The notes beneath the pieces are model-generated. The model saw nothing but the letters and a program-made list of their open reading frames with translations, ran no database searches and had not been told where the DNA came from. The translations under genes and the position numbers were made by a program. Positions 42,651 to 52,528 of a stretch of 62,647 bases of DNA are shown here, one piece after another. The stretch is from positions 1-62,647 of the forward strand of contig MGPB01000012.1 of NCBI GenBank assembly GCA_001795455.1, read 5' to 3'. Origin of the DNA: Curvibacter sp. GWA2_63_95 (GTDB lineage: Bacteria > Pseudomonadota > Gammaproteobacteria > Burkholderiales > Burkholderiaceae_C). Position 1 is the stretch's first letter. Each line of letters begins with the position of its first letter.

Positions 42651-44115
42651 CGGACACCAGCCGTTCCTGTGCCGCCATCAGCACGGCGCCCAGCAGCATC
42701 TGCACATCGTCCAGCCGGGTGCGGTGGTTCACCAGTGCCACCCGAATCGCCAGTACCCCACCAATGCGGGTGGTGGATGGCACCGCCACGCCAGACTCCT
42801 GCACATCGGCCACGATGTCGGCGTTCAGCGCGTCCAGGTCCACCCCCGGCGCCAGCACACGAAAGCACACCACATTCAGCGTGACCGGTGCCAGCCGCTC
42901 CAACTGCGGCTGCGCGTCCACCAGGTGGGCCAGCTGCTGCGCCAGGCTGCAGTTGTGGGCCACCACCTGGCCCAGCTTGGCCGCGCCATAGGTCTTGAGC
43001 GTCATCCAGACCTTGAGCGCCCGGAAACCGCGTGACAGGTCGGGCCCGAAGTCGGTGGGCCAGGGCTGGTTGCCCGCCAGCCCGCGCACGCTGCGCTGCA
43101 GGTAGGCCGGTTGGCTGGCAAAGGTGGCTGCGTGCAGAGCCGCATCGCGCACCACAATGCAGCCCGCGTCGTAAGGCACCTGTGCCCATTTGTGAAAGTC
43201 AAATGCCACCGAGTCGGCCGCGCTCAACCCCTGCACCAGCGGACGCTGCGCGGGCGAGAGCATGGCCAGCGCCCCGTAGGCCGCATCCACATGGAACCAC
43301 AGGCCCTGCGCGCGTGCCAGCGCGGCCACGGCGCTCAGGTCGTCCACTGCGCCCGTGTCCACGGTGCCCGCGCTGCCCACCACCAGAAAGGGTTGCAGCC
43401 CGGCCGCGCGGTCTTGTGCAATGGCGGCTTGCAGGGCGTCCATGTCCATGCGGTGCTGCGCGTCCAGCCCAATCAGGCGCAGCGCGTCGCTGCCCAAACC
43501 CGCCATGTCTATGGCGCGGGCCACGCAGTTGTGCGCTTCCACCGAGGTGTAGGCCACCAGCGGACGGCCCTGCAGCCCGCGGTGTCGCACGTCCGTGCCC
43601 AGCGCCCGCGTGCGCGCCACCAGCACGGCAATCAGGTTGGCCATGGAGGTGCCGGTGACCAGCACACCACTGGCGTCCTGCGGAAAACCCAGCATCTCGG
43701 CGGCCCAGCGGATCACCTGGCGCTCCACCTCGATCGGCGCGTGGTCGCGCCCGCCCAGGTTGGGGTTGGTGGCTGCGGCCAGCAGCTCGGCCAGCATGCC
43801 CACCGGGTTGCCCCCGCCCTGCACCCAGCCCATGAAACGGGGGTGGCTGTTGCCGCTGCCATAGGGCTGCACCAGGGTCTGGAAGTCCTGGTACACCGCG
43901 TCCAGATCGCCCGGTTCAGCTGGCAGCGCCCCGGTGCGCAGGGTCTGGCGTGCCTCCGTGGGCATGGGTTGCCACACGGGCGCTTCGCGCAGCCCGGCCA
44001 GCATGTCCACCATGTCGTCAAGCATGCGGTGGCCCATCTGGCGCACCGATGCCCAATCGGTCGGGTCCAGGCTGTCGGGGGCGGCTTGAAAGAGCGTTGG
44101 GGCCGGTGTGGTCAC
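42631..44115 (-). CDS. Pyridoxal-phosphate-dependent amino acid decarboxylase, group II
   Basis: 494 residues from a GTG at 44115 (VTTPAPTLFQ); an upstream TTG at 44145 would overlap the RidA gene. It has the group II fold with HPRFMGWVQGGGNPVGML, a GVLVTGTSMANL phosphate-binding segment, HVDAAYGALAM with the PLP-ring Asp, and the Schiff-base lysine in SVAFDFHKWAQVPYD. The family covers aromatic-L-amino-acid, tyrosine, glutamate and diaminobutyrate decarboxylases; the substrate is not resolved. It starts 4 bases after the RidA gene's stop, so the pair is probably co-translated. Its last codons come from a dispersed repeat. Confidence 0.88.
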   Translation of the reverse strand: MTTPAPTLFQAAPDSLDPTDWASVRQMGHRMLDDMVDMLAGLREAPVWQPMPTEARQTLRTGALPAEPGDLDAVYQDFQTLVQPYGSGNSHPRFMGWVQGGGNPVGMLAELLAAATNPNLGGRDHAPIEVERQVIRWAAEMLGFPQDASGVLVTGTSMANLIAVLVARTRALGTDVRHRGLQGRPLVAYTSVEAHNCVARAIDMAGLGSDALRLIGLDAQHRMDMDALQAAIAQDRAAGLQPFLVVGSAGTVDTGAVDDLSAVAALARAQGLWFHVDAAYGALAMLSPAQRPLVQGLSAADSVAFDFHKWAQVPYDAGCIVVRDAALHAATFASQPAYLQRSVRGLAGNQPWPTDFGPDLSRGFRALKVWMTLKTYGAAKLGQVVAHNCSLAQQLAHLVDAQPQLERLAPVTLNVVCFRVLAPGVDLDALNADIVADVQESGVAVPSTTRIGGVLAIRVALVNHRTRLDDVQMLLGAVLMAAQERLVSGDFQAK

Positions 44116-44119
44116 AGCG

Positions 44120-44473
44120 TCAGACCACCGCGGCGGTGAACGCAACTTCCAGCAGGTAGTCCGGGCTGGCCATTTCGGCGCTCACACACACCCGCGCGGG
44201 CGCGCAGCCCTCGGGCAACCAGGCCTGCCAGGCGGCGTTGAAGGCTGCGCGGTCGGCCATGTGTTTGAGGTAGATGGTGGCCATCAACACGTGCGCCTTG
44301 CTGCTGCCCGCCAAAGCCAGGGTGCGTTCGGCCTGTGCGAGCAGCGCCAGCGATTGGCTGGTGATGTCCGTGCCGCTTTCCGGCACCTCCACAAAGTAGG
44401 CGGTTCCTTTGTGGACGACGGCGTCGGACCATTGGGCGGCGGGGTTGATGCGGGTGATGGGTGCAGAGGTCAT
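44120..44473 (-). CDS. RidA/YjgF family protein
   Basis: 117 residues of the RidA (Rid7-like) family: VVHKGTAYFVEVPESGTDITSQSLALLAQ, AQAERTLALAGSSKAHVLMATIYL (pieces shown for family pattern) and the trailing CVSAEMASPDYLLEVAFTA. RidA proteins hydrolyse reactive enamine/imine intermediates made by PLP enzymes. The typical C-terminal Arg is represented by Arg in PARVCVSAEM. It is placed immediately before a PLP decarboxylase, which suggests that it clears side products of that enzyme. Confidence 0.88.
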   Translation of the reverse strand: MTSAPITRINPAAQWSDAVVHKGTAYFVEVPESGTDITSQSLALLAQAERTLALAGSSKAHVLMATIYLKHMADRAAFNAAWQAWLPEGCAPARVCVSAEMASPDYLLEVAFTAAVV

Positions 44474-44661
44474 ACGCGGGCTTGAAGGTGTAGCAAAACA
44501 GTGCGGCGGATACTACTGCACCTGCCTGCCAAGCTATGGATGCACCGTAACGCGCGGGGCCTGACGGACGCCGGTTTGCATACAAGCCCTTGCATCCGTG
44601 ACCAAGGGCCAGAGAAAGAAACACAATAGGGAGCCCTTCACTGGAAGTACCGCCCCCCCTC

Positions 44662-45153
44662 ATGACCCACTACCGCATCCTCTTCGTCTGCATGGGCAAT
44701 ATTTGCCGGAGCCCTACTGCCGATGGCGTGCTGCGCCACAAGGTGCGGGAGCATGGGCTGGGGCACAAGGTGGTGGTGGATTCTGCCGGCACCCACAACT
44801 ACCACCCGCACAGCCCACCGGATGCCCGGTCCCAAAAGCATGCTGCGCAGCGGGGCTACGACCTGTCGCCCTTGCGTGCCCGGCAGATCATGGCCGCGGA
44901 CTTCGAGACCTTCGATCTGATCTTGACGATGGACTGGGACAACCTGGCCCTGGTGCAGGAACGTTGCCCAGCGCAGCACCAGCACAAGCTCCGGCGCCTG
45001 ACCGAGTTTTGCCGACACCATGACGAACCGGTGGTGCCTGACCCGTATTACGACGGCCCGGCGGGTTTTGAGCATGTGCTTGATTTGGTGGAGGACGCCT
45101 GTGATGGACTGATCCTGCACCTCCGGCACCTCCAAGAGATTTCAGAAAGCTGA
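44662..45153 (+). CDS. Low-molecular-weight protein-tyrosine phosphatase
   Basis: 163 residues. The P-loop CMGNICRSP has the CX5R(S) motif, with the nucleophile Cys at residue 10 and Arg at 16, and the general-acid DP motif appears as VVPDPYYDG. It dephosphorylates tyrosine residues or small phosphoesters in the cytoplasm. It is not next to a tyrosine kinase or exopolysaccharide genes, so it is probably the housekeeping member. The next gene starts 7 bases later. Confidence 0.93.
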   Translation: MTHYRILFVCMGNICRSPTADGVLRHKVREHGLGHKVVVDSAGTHNYHPHSPPDARSQKHAAQRGYDLSPLRARQIMAADFETFDLILTMDWDNLALVQERCPAQHQHKLRRLTEFCRHHDEPVVPDPYYDGPAGFEHVLDLVEDACDGLILHLRHLQEISES

Positions 45154-45160
45154 GCACCGC

Positions 45161-46021
45161 ATGCAGATCGCCATCATCGGTTTGGGAGAAGTCGGGCGGA
45201 CGTATGCGAGGTCCCTTCACGCGGCGGGGCACTCTCTGCACGTGTGCAATGCACGCGCAGGTTCCGCCGCACTGGCTGTGGCCAGCGAGTGTGGCCTGCC
45301 TTTGCACCTCGCTCCCGCAGAGTGGCTACGTGCTTGTGACTGGATTCTGTTGTGCGTCACTGGCAGCGTGGCCGCGCAGGTGCTTGAGCAATGTATGCCG
45401 TGGGCGGCGCCACATGCCACGCTTTGCGACATGACCACTGCCAGCCCGCATGCCAAGCGCGCAGCGGCTGCGGTGGCCAAACAGCACGGCCGGCTCTATC
45501 TGGATGTCGCCATCATGGGTGCCGTGGCGCTGGGCATGCATACCACGCCACTGCTGGTGGCGGGGGACGGCGCCACCGCGTTTCAGGCATGGATGGGGAG
45601 CGCCGGTAGCCGCGTCACGGTGATTGAGGGCGCTGCGGCTGGCGATGCCATTGCCTTGAAAATCTTGCGCAGCACCTTTACCAAGGGCTTGGAAGCACTG
45701 AGCGTGGAGCTGCTGATGACGGCAGAGCGGCAGGGTGTGCGCGACAAGCTCTATGCGCAATTGCAGGACATTGACGACACCCCGCTGCGCACATTCATCG
45801 ACATGCTGGTGCGTACCCACGTGGTCCATGCCAAGCGCCGCGCGGTTGAAGTGCAAGAGGCTACCGAGGCAATGTCCAGCCAAGGCATCCGCTCCCAAGT
45901 GCTGCCGGGCGTAGCGCAGCGCTTTGAGAAGACGATGGCCGGGCTGGAAACCCATCCCCTCGAATCCGCAGCGCCGACCACGGAGCAGGCGCTGAAGTGG
46001 CTGTTGCAGCGCGAGGGCTGA
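45161..46021 (+). CDS. NAD(P)-dependent oxidoreductase, 6-phosphogluconate dehydrogenase-like
   Basis: 286 residues. The N-terminal dinucleotide motif IAIIGLGEVGRTYARSL is followed by a C-terminal helical domain with KILRSTFTKGLEALSVELL, which resembles the DUF1932/beta-hydroxyacid dehydrogenase group, with a conserved Lys in the role of catalytic base. It probably reduces or oxidises a hydroxy acid. It is co-directional with the phosphatase and no metabolic partner is evident nearby, so the substrate is unknown. It converges on gyrB. Confidence 0.82.
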   Translation: MQIAIIGLGEVGRTYARSLHAAGHSLHVCNARAGSAALAVASECGLPLHLAPAEWLRACDWILLCVTGSVAAQVLEQCMPWAAPHATLCDMTTASPHAKRAAAAVAKQHGRLYLDVAIMGAVALGMHTTPLLVAGDGATAFQAWMGSAGSRVTVIEGAAAGDAIALKILRSTFTKGLEALSVELLMTAERQGVRDKLYAQLQDIDDTPLRTFIDMLVRTHVVHAKRRAVEVQEATEAMSSQGIRSQVLPGVAQRFEKTMAGLETHPLESAAPTTEQALKWLLQREG

Positions 46022-46057
46022 CCCAGGTGCCCTGGCGGGACACCCGGTGCCAAAACA

Positions 46058-48682
<2,625 letters not shown>

Positions 48683-48690
48683 TTAATGAC

Positions 48691-48715
48691 CAAACCCCCG
48701 GAGGCCGGGGGTTTG
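48691..48715. terminator. Strong hairpin between dnaN and gyrB
   Basis: CAAACCCCCGG (48691-48701) pairs perfectly with CCGGGGGTTTG (48705-48715) across a 3-base loop. In the leftward direction it follows the dnaN stop and a dispersed repeat, and lies 30 bases before the gyrB start. No long T run follows, so it may attenuate, pause or protect RNA more than fully terminate. Confidence 0.6.
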
Positions 48716-48745
48716 ATTGCGCAAGCAGCTACTGTTTTTGTAGCG
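48713..48745 (-). repeat. Dispersed repeat, copy 6, directly after the dnaN stop
   Basis: On the minus strand: GCTAC-AAAAACA-GTAGC then TGCTTGCGCAATC. The right half of the element is missing and is replaced by the hairpin at 48691-48715. It begins one base after the dnaN stop codon. Confidence 0.72.
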
Positions 48746-49852
48746 TCAGATTCTCATGGGCATCACGACGTACTTGAAGGTCGCGTTGTCCGGAATGGTG
48801 ATCAGGGCCGAACTGTTGCCGTCCGACAGCTCCACTTTCACCATCTCCTGGCCCATATTGCTCAGGGCATCGATCAGGTAGGTGACGTTGAAGCCGATCT
48901 CGATGCTGTCACCACCGTAGTCGATGTCCAGCTCGTCCACCGCTTCTTCCTGCTCCGCGTTGTTGGATGCCACGCGCAGGCTACCGGGGTCGATGTTCAG
49001 GCGCACGCCTTTGAACTTGTCGCTGGTCAAAATGGCGGTGCGTTGCAGCGTCCTGAGCAGCGCTTCGCGGCCCAGCGTGATGCTGTTCTTGTGGTTCTTG
49101 GGGATGACGCGGTTGTAGTCGGGGAACTTGCCTTCCACCAGCTTGGTCACGAACTCCATGCCATCAAAGGTGAATTTGGCCTGGTTATTGGCAAACTGCA
49201 TCTCGATCGCGCCTTCGGCATCGGAGAGCAGGCGCTGCAGCTCGATCACGGTCTTGCGCGGCAAGATCACTTCCTGTTTGGGCACTTCCACGTCCAGCGT
49301 GGCAGAGGCAAAAGCCAGGCGGTGGCCGTCGGTGGCGACCAGGCTGAGCTGCTTGCCTTCGGCGACAAACAAAATGCCGTTGAGGTAGTAGCGAATGTCG
49401 TGCACCGCCATGGCGAAGGACACCTGGCTCAGCAGGTCTTTCAGGGTCTTTTGCGGCACGCTGAAGACGGGGCCAAAGCTGGCGCTCTCTTGTACCAGCG
49501 GAAAGTCTTCGGCTTGCATGGTCTGCAGCGTGAACTTGCTTTTGCCGCCCTTGAGGATGATCTTGCTCTGGCTGGACTCCAGTGACACGGTCTGGTCGCC
49601 GGGCATGGTGCGCAGGATGTCGATGAGTTTGCGTGCACCGATGGTGGTGGTGAAGTTGCCCGTATCGCCCCCCAGTTCAGCCGTGGTGCGAATCTGGATT
49701 TCCAGGTCGCTGGTGGTCAGCTGAAGTGATGTTCCCGTTTTGCGCAACAGCACGTTGGCCAGGATGGGCAGCGTATGGCGGCGCTCGACAATACCGGCCA
49801 CGGACTGAAGAACCGATAGAACCTTGTCTTGCGTTGCCTTCAATACGATCAT
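48746..49852 (-). CDS. dnaN: DNA polymerase III beta subunit (sliding clamp)
   Basis: 368 residues from the ATG at 49852 (MIVLKATQDKVLSVLQSV), with AGGTTGAC upstream; the frame is open 54 bases further, but the family start is here. It has ILANVLLRKTGTSLQLTTSDLEI, the GDQTVSLESSQSKI domain-1 strand, the RRLLSDAEG-type QRLLSDAEGAIEMQF and the C-terminal TYKYVVMPMRI-type ending FKYVVMPMRI. It forms the dimeric ring that tethers the polymerase. Confidence 0.98.
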   Translation of the reverse strand: MIVLKATQDKVLSVLQSVAGIVERRHTLPILANVLLRKTGTSLQLTTSDLEIQIRTTAELGGDTGNFTTTIGARKLIDILRTMPGDQTVSLESSQSKIILKGGKSKFTLQTMQAEDFPLVQESASFGPVFSVPQKTLKDLLSQVSFAMAVHDIRYYLNGILFVAEGKQLSLVATDGHRLAFASATLDVEVPKQEVILPRKTVIELQRLLSDAEGAIEMQFANNQAKFTFDGMEFVTKLVEGKFPDYNRVIPKNHKNSITLGREALLRTLQRTAILTSDKFKGVRLNIDPGSLRVASNNAEQEEAVDELDIDYGGDSIEIGFNVTYLIDALSNMGQEMVKVELSDGNSSALITIPDNATFKYVVMPMRI

Positions 49853-49882
49853 GTCAACCTCTTTTTGAAACTCAACCATGGT

Positions 49883-49905
49883 TGCAAGGCCCAAAAAGCC
49901 TTGCA
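49883..49905. promoter_or_regulatory. Hairpin in the dnaA-dnaN gap
   Basis: TGCAAGGC (49883-49890) pairs with GCCTTGCA (49898-49905) around a 7-base loop. In the leftward direction it lies between the dnaA stop and the dnaN start. No T run follows on the minus strand. It could modulate dnaN expression; the role is unknown. Confidence 0.45.
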
Positions 49906-49975
49906 TTTACAAACAATCTCACCATTTTCCCCTTTTTTGATAGCGACTTGAGGGGTCTGGCACTTGTTTTTACAT

Positions 49976-51388
49976 TCAACCCTTCAGGGTTTGCTCCAGG
50001 ACGTGGAGCTGCTGGTTCAGCTCGGTGAGTTGTTGGCGCTCCCCCCCGATTTTGCGAACCGCATGCAGCACCGTGGTGTGGTCGCGTCCGCCAAACAGCT
50101 CGCCGATTTCGGGCAGACTCTTCTGTGTCAGTTCCTTGGCCAGGTACATGGCAATCTGGCGCGGGCGGGCAATGCTGGCCGGGCGCTTCTTGCTATACAT
50201 GTCCGCGACCTTGATCTTGTAGTAGTCGGCCACGGTTTTCTGGATGTTTTCCACAGAAATCTGGCGATTCTGGATGGACAGCAAATCGCGCAGCGCTTCG
50301 CGGGCCAGCTGGATGGAGATTTCCTTCTGGTTGAAGCGTGAATAGGCCAGGATCTTGCGCAGCGCCCCTTCGAGTTCTCGCACGTTGGACCGCACGTTTT
50401 TGGCCACGAAGAAGGCGACTTCTTCGGGCATTTCCGAACCCTCTGCACGTGCTTTGTTGATCAGAATCGCCACCCGCATTTCCAGTTCGGGCGGCTCAAT
50501 GGCCACTGTCAGGCCCGAGTCGAAACGGGATACCAGGCGCTCGTGGATGTCCGCCAGGCCCTTGGGATAGGTATCGCTGGTCATCACGATGTGTGACTTT
50601 TTCGCCAGCAGGGCTTCAAAGGCGTTGAAGAACTCTTCCTGGGTGCGGTCCTTGTTGGCAAAGAACTGCACATCGTCAATCAGCAATAAATCCAGCGAGT
50701 GGTAGCGCTCTTTGAATTCATCGAAAGTTTTGCGCTGATAGGCCTTAACCACATCTGAGACAAATTGTTCAGCATGGATGTAGAGAACTTTGGAACCAGG
50801 CTTGTCTGCCAGCAGGCGGTTGCCCACCGCATGCATCAAGTGGGTCTTTCCCAGGCCCACACCGCCGTAGATGAACAGGGGGTTGTACAGATGCCCTGGC
50901 ATGGTCGCGACGTGCATGGCGGCGGCGCGGGCCATGCGGTTGGCCGTGCCCTCCACCAAGCTTTCAAATGTGAGCAGGCTGTTGAGCCGGTTTTTGGGGC
51001 CGCCGCTGACGCGGTCTTCGCCGACTTCCACCTCATCAACGGCTGCGGGAATTTCAGCAACGCGTGGCATGCTGGCTTGTCTGACGGGGGCTTCACGCGG
51101 AGTAATCGCTAACTCAACCTGTACAGGCTGTCCATACAGCTTCTCCAGCAAGGCGGCAATGCGCTGGCTGTATTGGGCCCGCACCCAATCCAGTTTGAAA
51201 CGGTTGGCCACAAAGATGGTGGCCTTGGACATGTCGTCATGGACCTGGGCTGCCAACGGCTTGATCCAGGTATTGAACTGCTGCTCTGGCAGCTCCTGGG
51301 CCAGCTGGTCCACGCAGCTTTGCCACAGGCTTTGCCCGAGTTCCTGGCTGTGGGGGTCTGGGGTGTGGGGAGGGAGTCCCTGGGTCAT
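49976..51388 (-). CDS. dnaA: Chromosomal replication initiator DnaA
   Basis: 470 residues. Domain I begins [29 protein letters not shown] (key: FNTWIKPL). The AAA+ domain has Walker [10 protein letters not shown], Walker [11 protein letters not shown] and sensor segments; domain IV ends with the DNA-binding signature [14 protein letters not shown]. It binds DnaA boxes and melts the origin. It is transcribed leftward from the gap 51389-51650, which carries DnaA boxes, so it probably autoregulates. Confidence 0.98.
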   Translation of the reverse strand: MTQGLPPHTPDPHSQELGQSLWQSCVDQLAQELPEQQFNTWIKPLAAQVHDDMSKATIFVANRFKLDWVRAQYSQRIAALLEKLYGQPVQVELAITPREAPVRQASMPRVAEIPAAVDEVEVGEDRVSGGPKNRLNSLLTFESLVEGTANRMARAAAMHVATMPGHLYNPLFIYGGVGLGKTHLMHAVGNRLLADKPGSKVLYIHAEQFVSDVVKAYQRKTFDEFKERYHSLDLLLIDDVQFFANKDRTQEEFFNAFEALLAKKSHIVMTSDTYPKGLADIHERLVSRFDSGLTVAIEPPELEMRVAILINKARAEGSEMPEEVAFFVAKNVRSNVRELEGALRKILAYSRFNQKEISIQLAREALRDLLSIQNRQISVENIQKTVADYYKIKVADMYSKKRPASIARPRQIAMYLAKELTQKSLPEIGELFGGRDHTTVLHAVRKIGGERQQLTELNQQLHVLEQTLKG

Positions 51389-51405
51389 TGTGGGGGTCAG
51401 CTTCT

Positions 51406-51414
51406 GTGGATAGT
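51406..51414 (-). promoter_or_regulatory. DnaA box (CTATCCACA)
   Basis: The minus strand reads CTATCCACA, one mismatch from the consensus TTATCCACA, 18 bases upstream of the dnaA start. Confidence 0.6.
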
Positions 51415-51453
51415 TATGGATTGCTGCGCGTTGGATTGTAATTTATCAAGACT

Positions 51454-51462
51454 TTATCCACA
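51454..51462 (+). promoter_or_regulatory. DnaA box (perfect consensus)
   Basis: TTATCCACA matches the consensus exactly and lies next to the AT-rich stretch in the dnaA-rpmH gap. It is opposite in orientation to the box at 51406. Confidence 0.8.
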
Positions 51463-51518
51463 TTCTTGCCGGCATAGCCAAATCTTACAGTGCTGCCTGC
51501 CATGTCGGCCCTAAGGTG

Positions 51519-51547
51519 TTGCTGTCGTTCAGAAAATTTGCGATAAT
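51519..51547 (+). promoter_or_regulatory. Sigma-70 promoter of the rpmH operon
   Basis: A -35 TTGCTG (51519-51524) and a -10 GATAAT (51542-51547) are separated by 17 bases, about 100 bases before rpmH. This close match to consensus suits a strongly expressed ribosomal protein gene. Confidence 0.65.
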
Positions 51548-51650
51548 GCCGGGTTCCCCTGATTGTGTTCGGGGCGATAGACCGAAATTCGTGCCTTGTT
51601 TCCCTTGTGGATGGGGCGCGGATACCCACTGAGCCTGTTAGGAAATTCAC

Positions 51651-51785
51651 ATGAAACGCACTTACCAACCCTCCAAAATCCGCCGTGCACGCACCCATGG
51701 TTTTCTGGTTCGCATGAAGACCCGTGGCGGCCGCGCCGTGATCAATGCGCGCCGCGCCAAAGGCCGCAAGCGCCTGGCTGTCTAA
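51651..51785 (+). CDS. rpmH: 50S ribosomal protein L34
   Basis: 44 residues beginning [18 protein letters not shown] and ending AKGRKRLAV, the complete and very strongly conserved L34. It is very basic and binds 23S rRNA in the large subunit. The ribosome site TTAGGAAATTCAC precedes the ATG. It is first in the rpmH-rnpA-yidD-yidC-mnmE series and divergent from dnaA, the standard order near the origin. Confidence 0.98.
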   Translation: MKRTYQPSKIRRARTHGFLVRMKTRGGRAVINARRAKGRKRLAV

Positions 51786-51821
51786 TTCGCGCGGATCTGT
51801 CAAACCAAGGCTGACTGGCTT

Positions 51822-52259
51822 TTGGTACTTGCGGATTCGCCACATGCCGGCAACGCCCTGGTGCGGCGCCTCAAAACCCGTGCCCAGTTCCAGGCGGTGC
51901 TGGGAGGAATGACTGTGTCCAAAACAGCGCATTTCACTTTGCATGCCCGTGCTCTGGCGGAGGCCTCTGATGCGTCGGGGGCTTTGTTGTTTCCGGAACC
52001 TGCCGTGTGGTTGGGTGCCATGGTGCCCAAGCGATGGGCTAAGCGTGCGGTTACGCGCAACACCATCAAGCGCCAGATTTACACGCTGGGGGCGGAGTAC
52101 TCCGATGGCTTGGAGCCACGCGCCCATCTGGTGCGCCTGCGCTCTGGCTTTGACCGCGCCCAATTTCCCAGCGCTACGTCGGATGCCTTAAAGGCAGCGG
52201 TGCGCAGTGAATTGCAACAGCTATTTGCCAGAGTCGCTGTGGTGGGTACACGGCCATGA
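51822..52259 (+). CDS. rnpA: Ribonuclease P protein component
   Basis: Up to 145 residues; the core starts RRLKTRAQFQAVLGG and has the RNR-type motif as MVPKRWAKRAVTRNTIKRQIY. It assists the RNase P RNA in trimming tRNA 5' ends. The start is uncertain: there is no ATG before the core, so the TTG at 51822 or a GTG at 51861 (VRRLKTR) must be used. The GTG gives a more usual N-terminus. Its stop overlaps the yidD start (ATGA). Confidence 0.93.
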   Translation: MVLADSPHAGNALVRRLKTRAQFQAVLGGMTVSKTAHFTLHARALAEASDASGALLFPEPAVWLGAMVPKRWAKRAVTRNTIKRQIYTLGAEYSDGLEPRAHLVRLRSGFDRAQFPSATSDALKAAVRSELQQLFARVAVVGTRP

Positions 52260-52528
52260 TGCAGACTGCACTCATCGGCTTGGTGAAGGCCTACCGACTC
52301 TTTCTCAGCCCGTGGCTGGGTTCCGCCTGCCGGTTTGAGCCCACTTGTTCGGCCTATTCCTTGCAGGCGTTGCAAGCCCATGGCGCTGCCGCAGGCACTT
52401 ATCTCACCTTGGCCCGTTTGGCTCGCTGCCAGCCTTGGTGCGCGGGTGGGCACGACCCGGTTCCTGCCGAACGCCCCCGGCTCTTTGGCCGTCTGATTTC
52501 CTCTCCTTCTGAAAAGAAACCTTCATGA
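52256..52528 (+). CDS. yidD: Membrane protein insertion efficiency factor YidD
   Basis: 90 residues with the family signature LVKAYRLFLSPWLG, CRFEPTCSAYSLQALQAHG and CQPWCAGGHDPVP, including the conserved Cys residues. It is a small amphipathic protein at the inner face of the membrane that aids YidC. Both ends overlap neighbours by 4 bases (rnpA upstream, yidC downstream), so the three are translationally coupled. Confidence 0.95.
   Translation: MMQTALIGLVKAYRLFLSPWLGSACRFEPTCSAYSLQALQAHGAAAGTYLTLARLARCQPWCAGGHDPVPAERPRLFGRLISSPSEKKPS

Larger units (their letters stand above)
51389..51650. other. Presumed oriC / dnaA-rpmH divergent promoter region
   Basis: The 262-base gap between the divergent dnaA and rpmH holds two DnaA-box-like sites, an AT-rich stretch around 51430-51456 (TTGGATTGTAATTTATCAAG) and a strong rpmH promoter. 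This is the classical position of the bacterial origin. Only two boxes are evident, so part of the functional origin may lie elsewhere, for example in the dnaA-dnaN gap. Confidence 0.6.
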
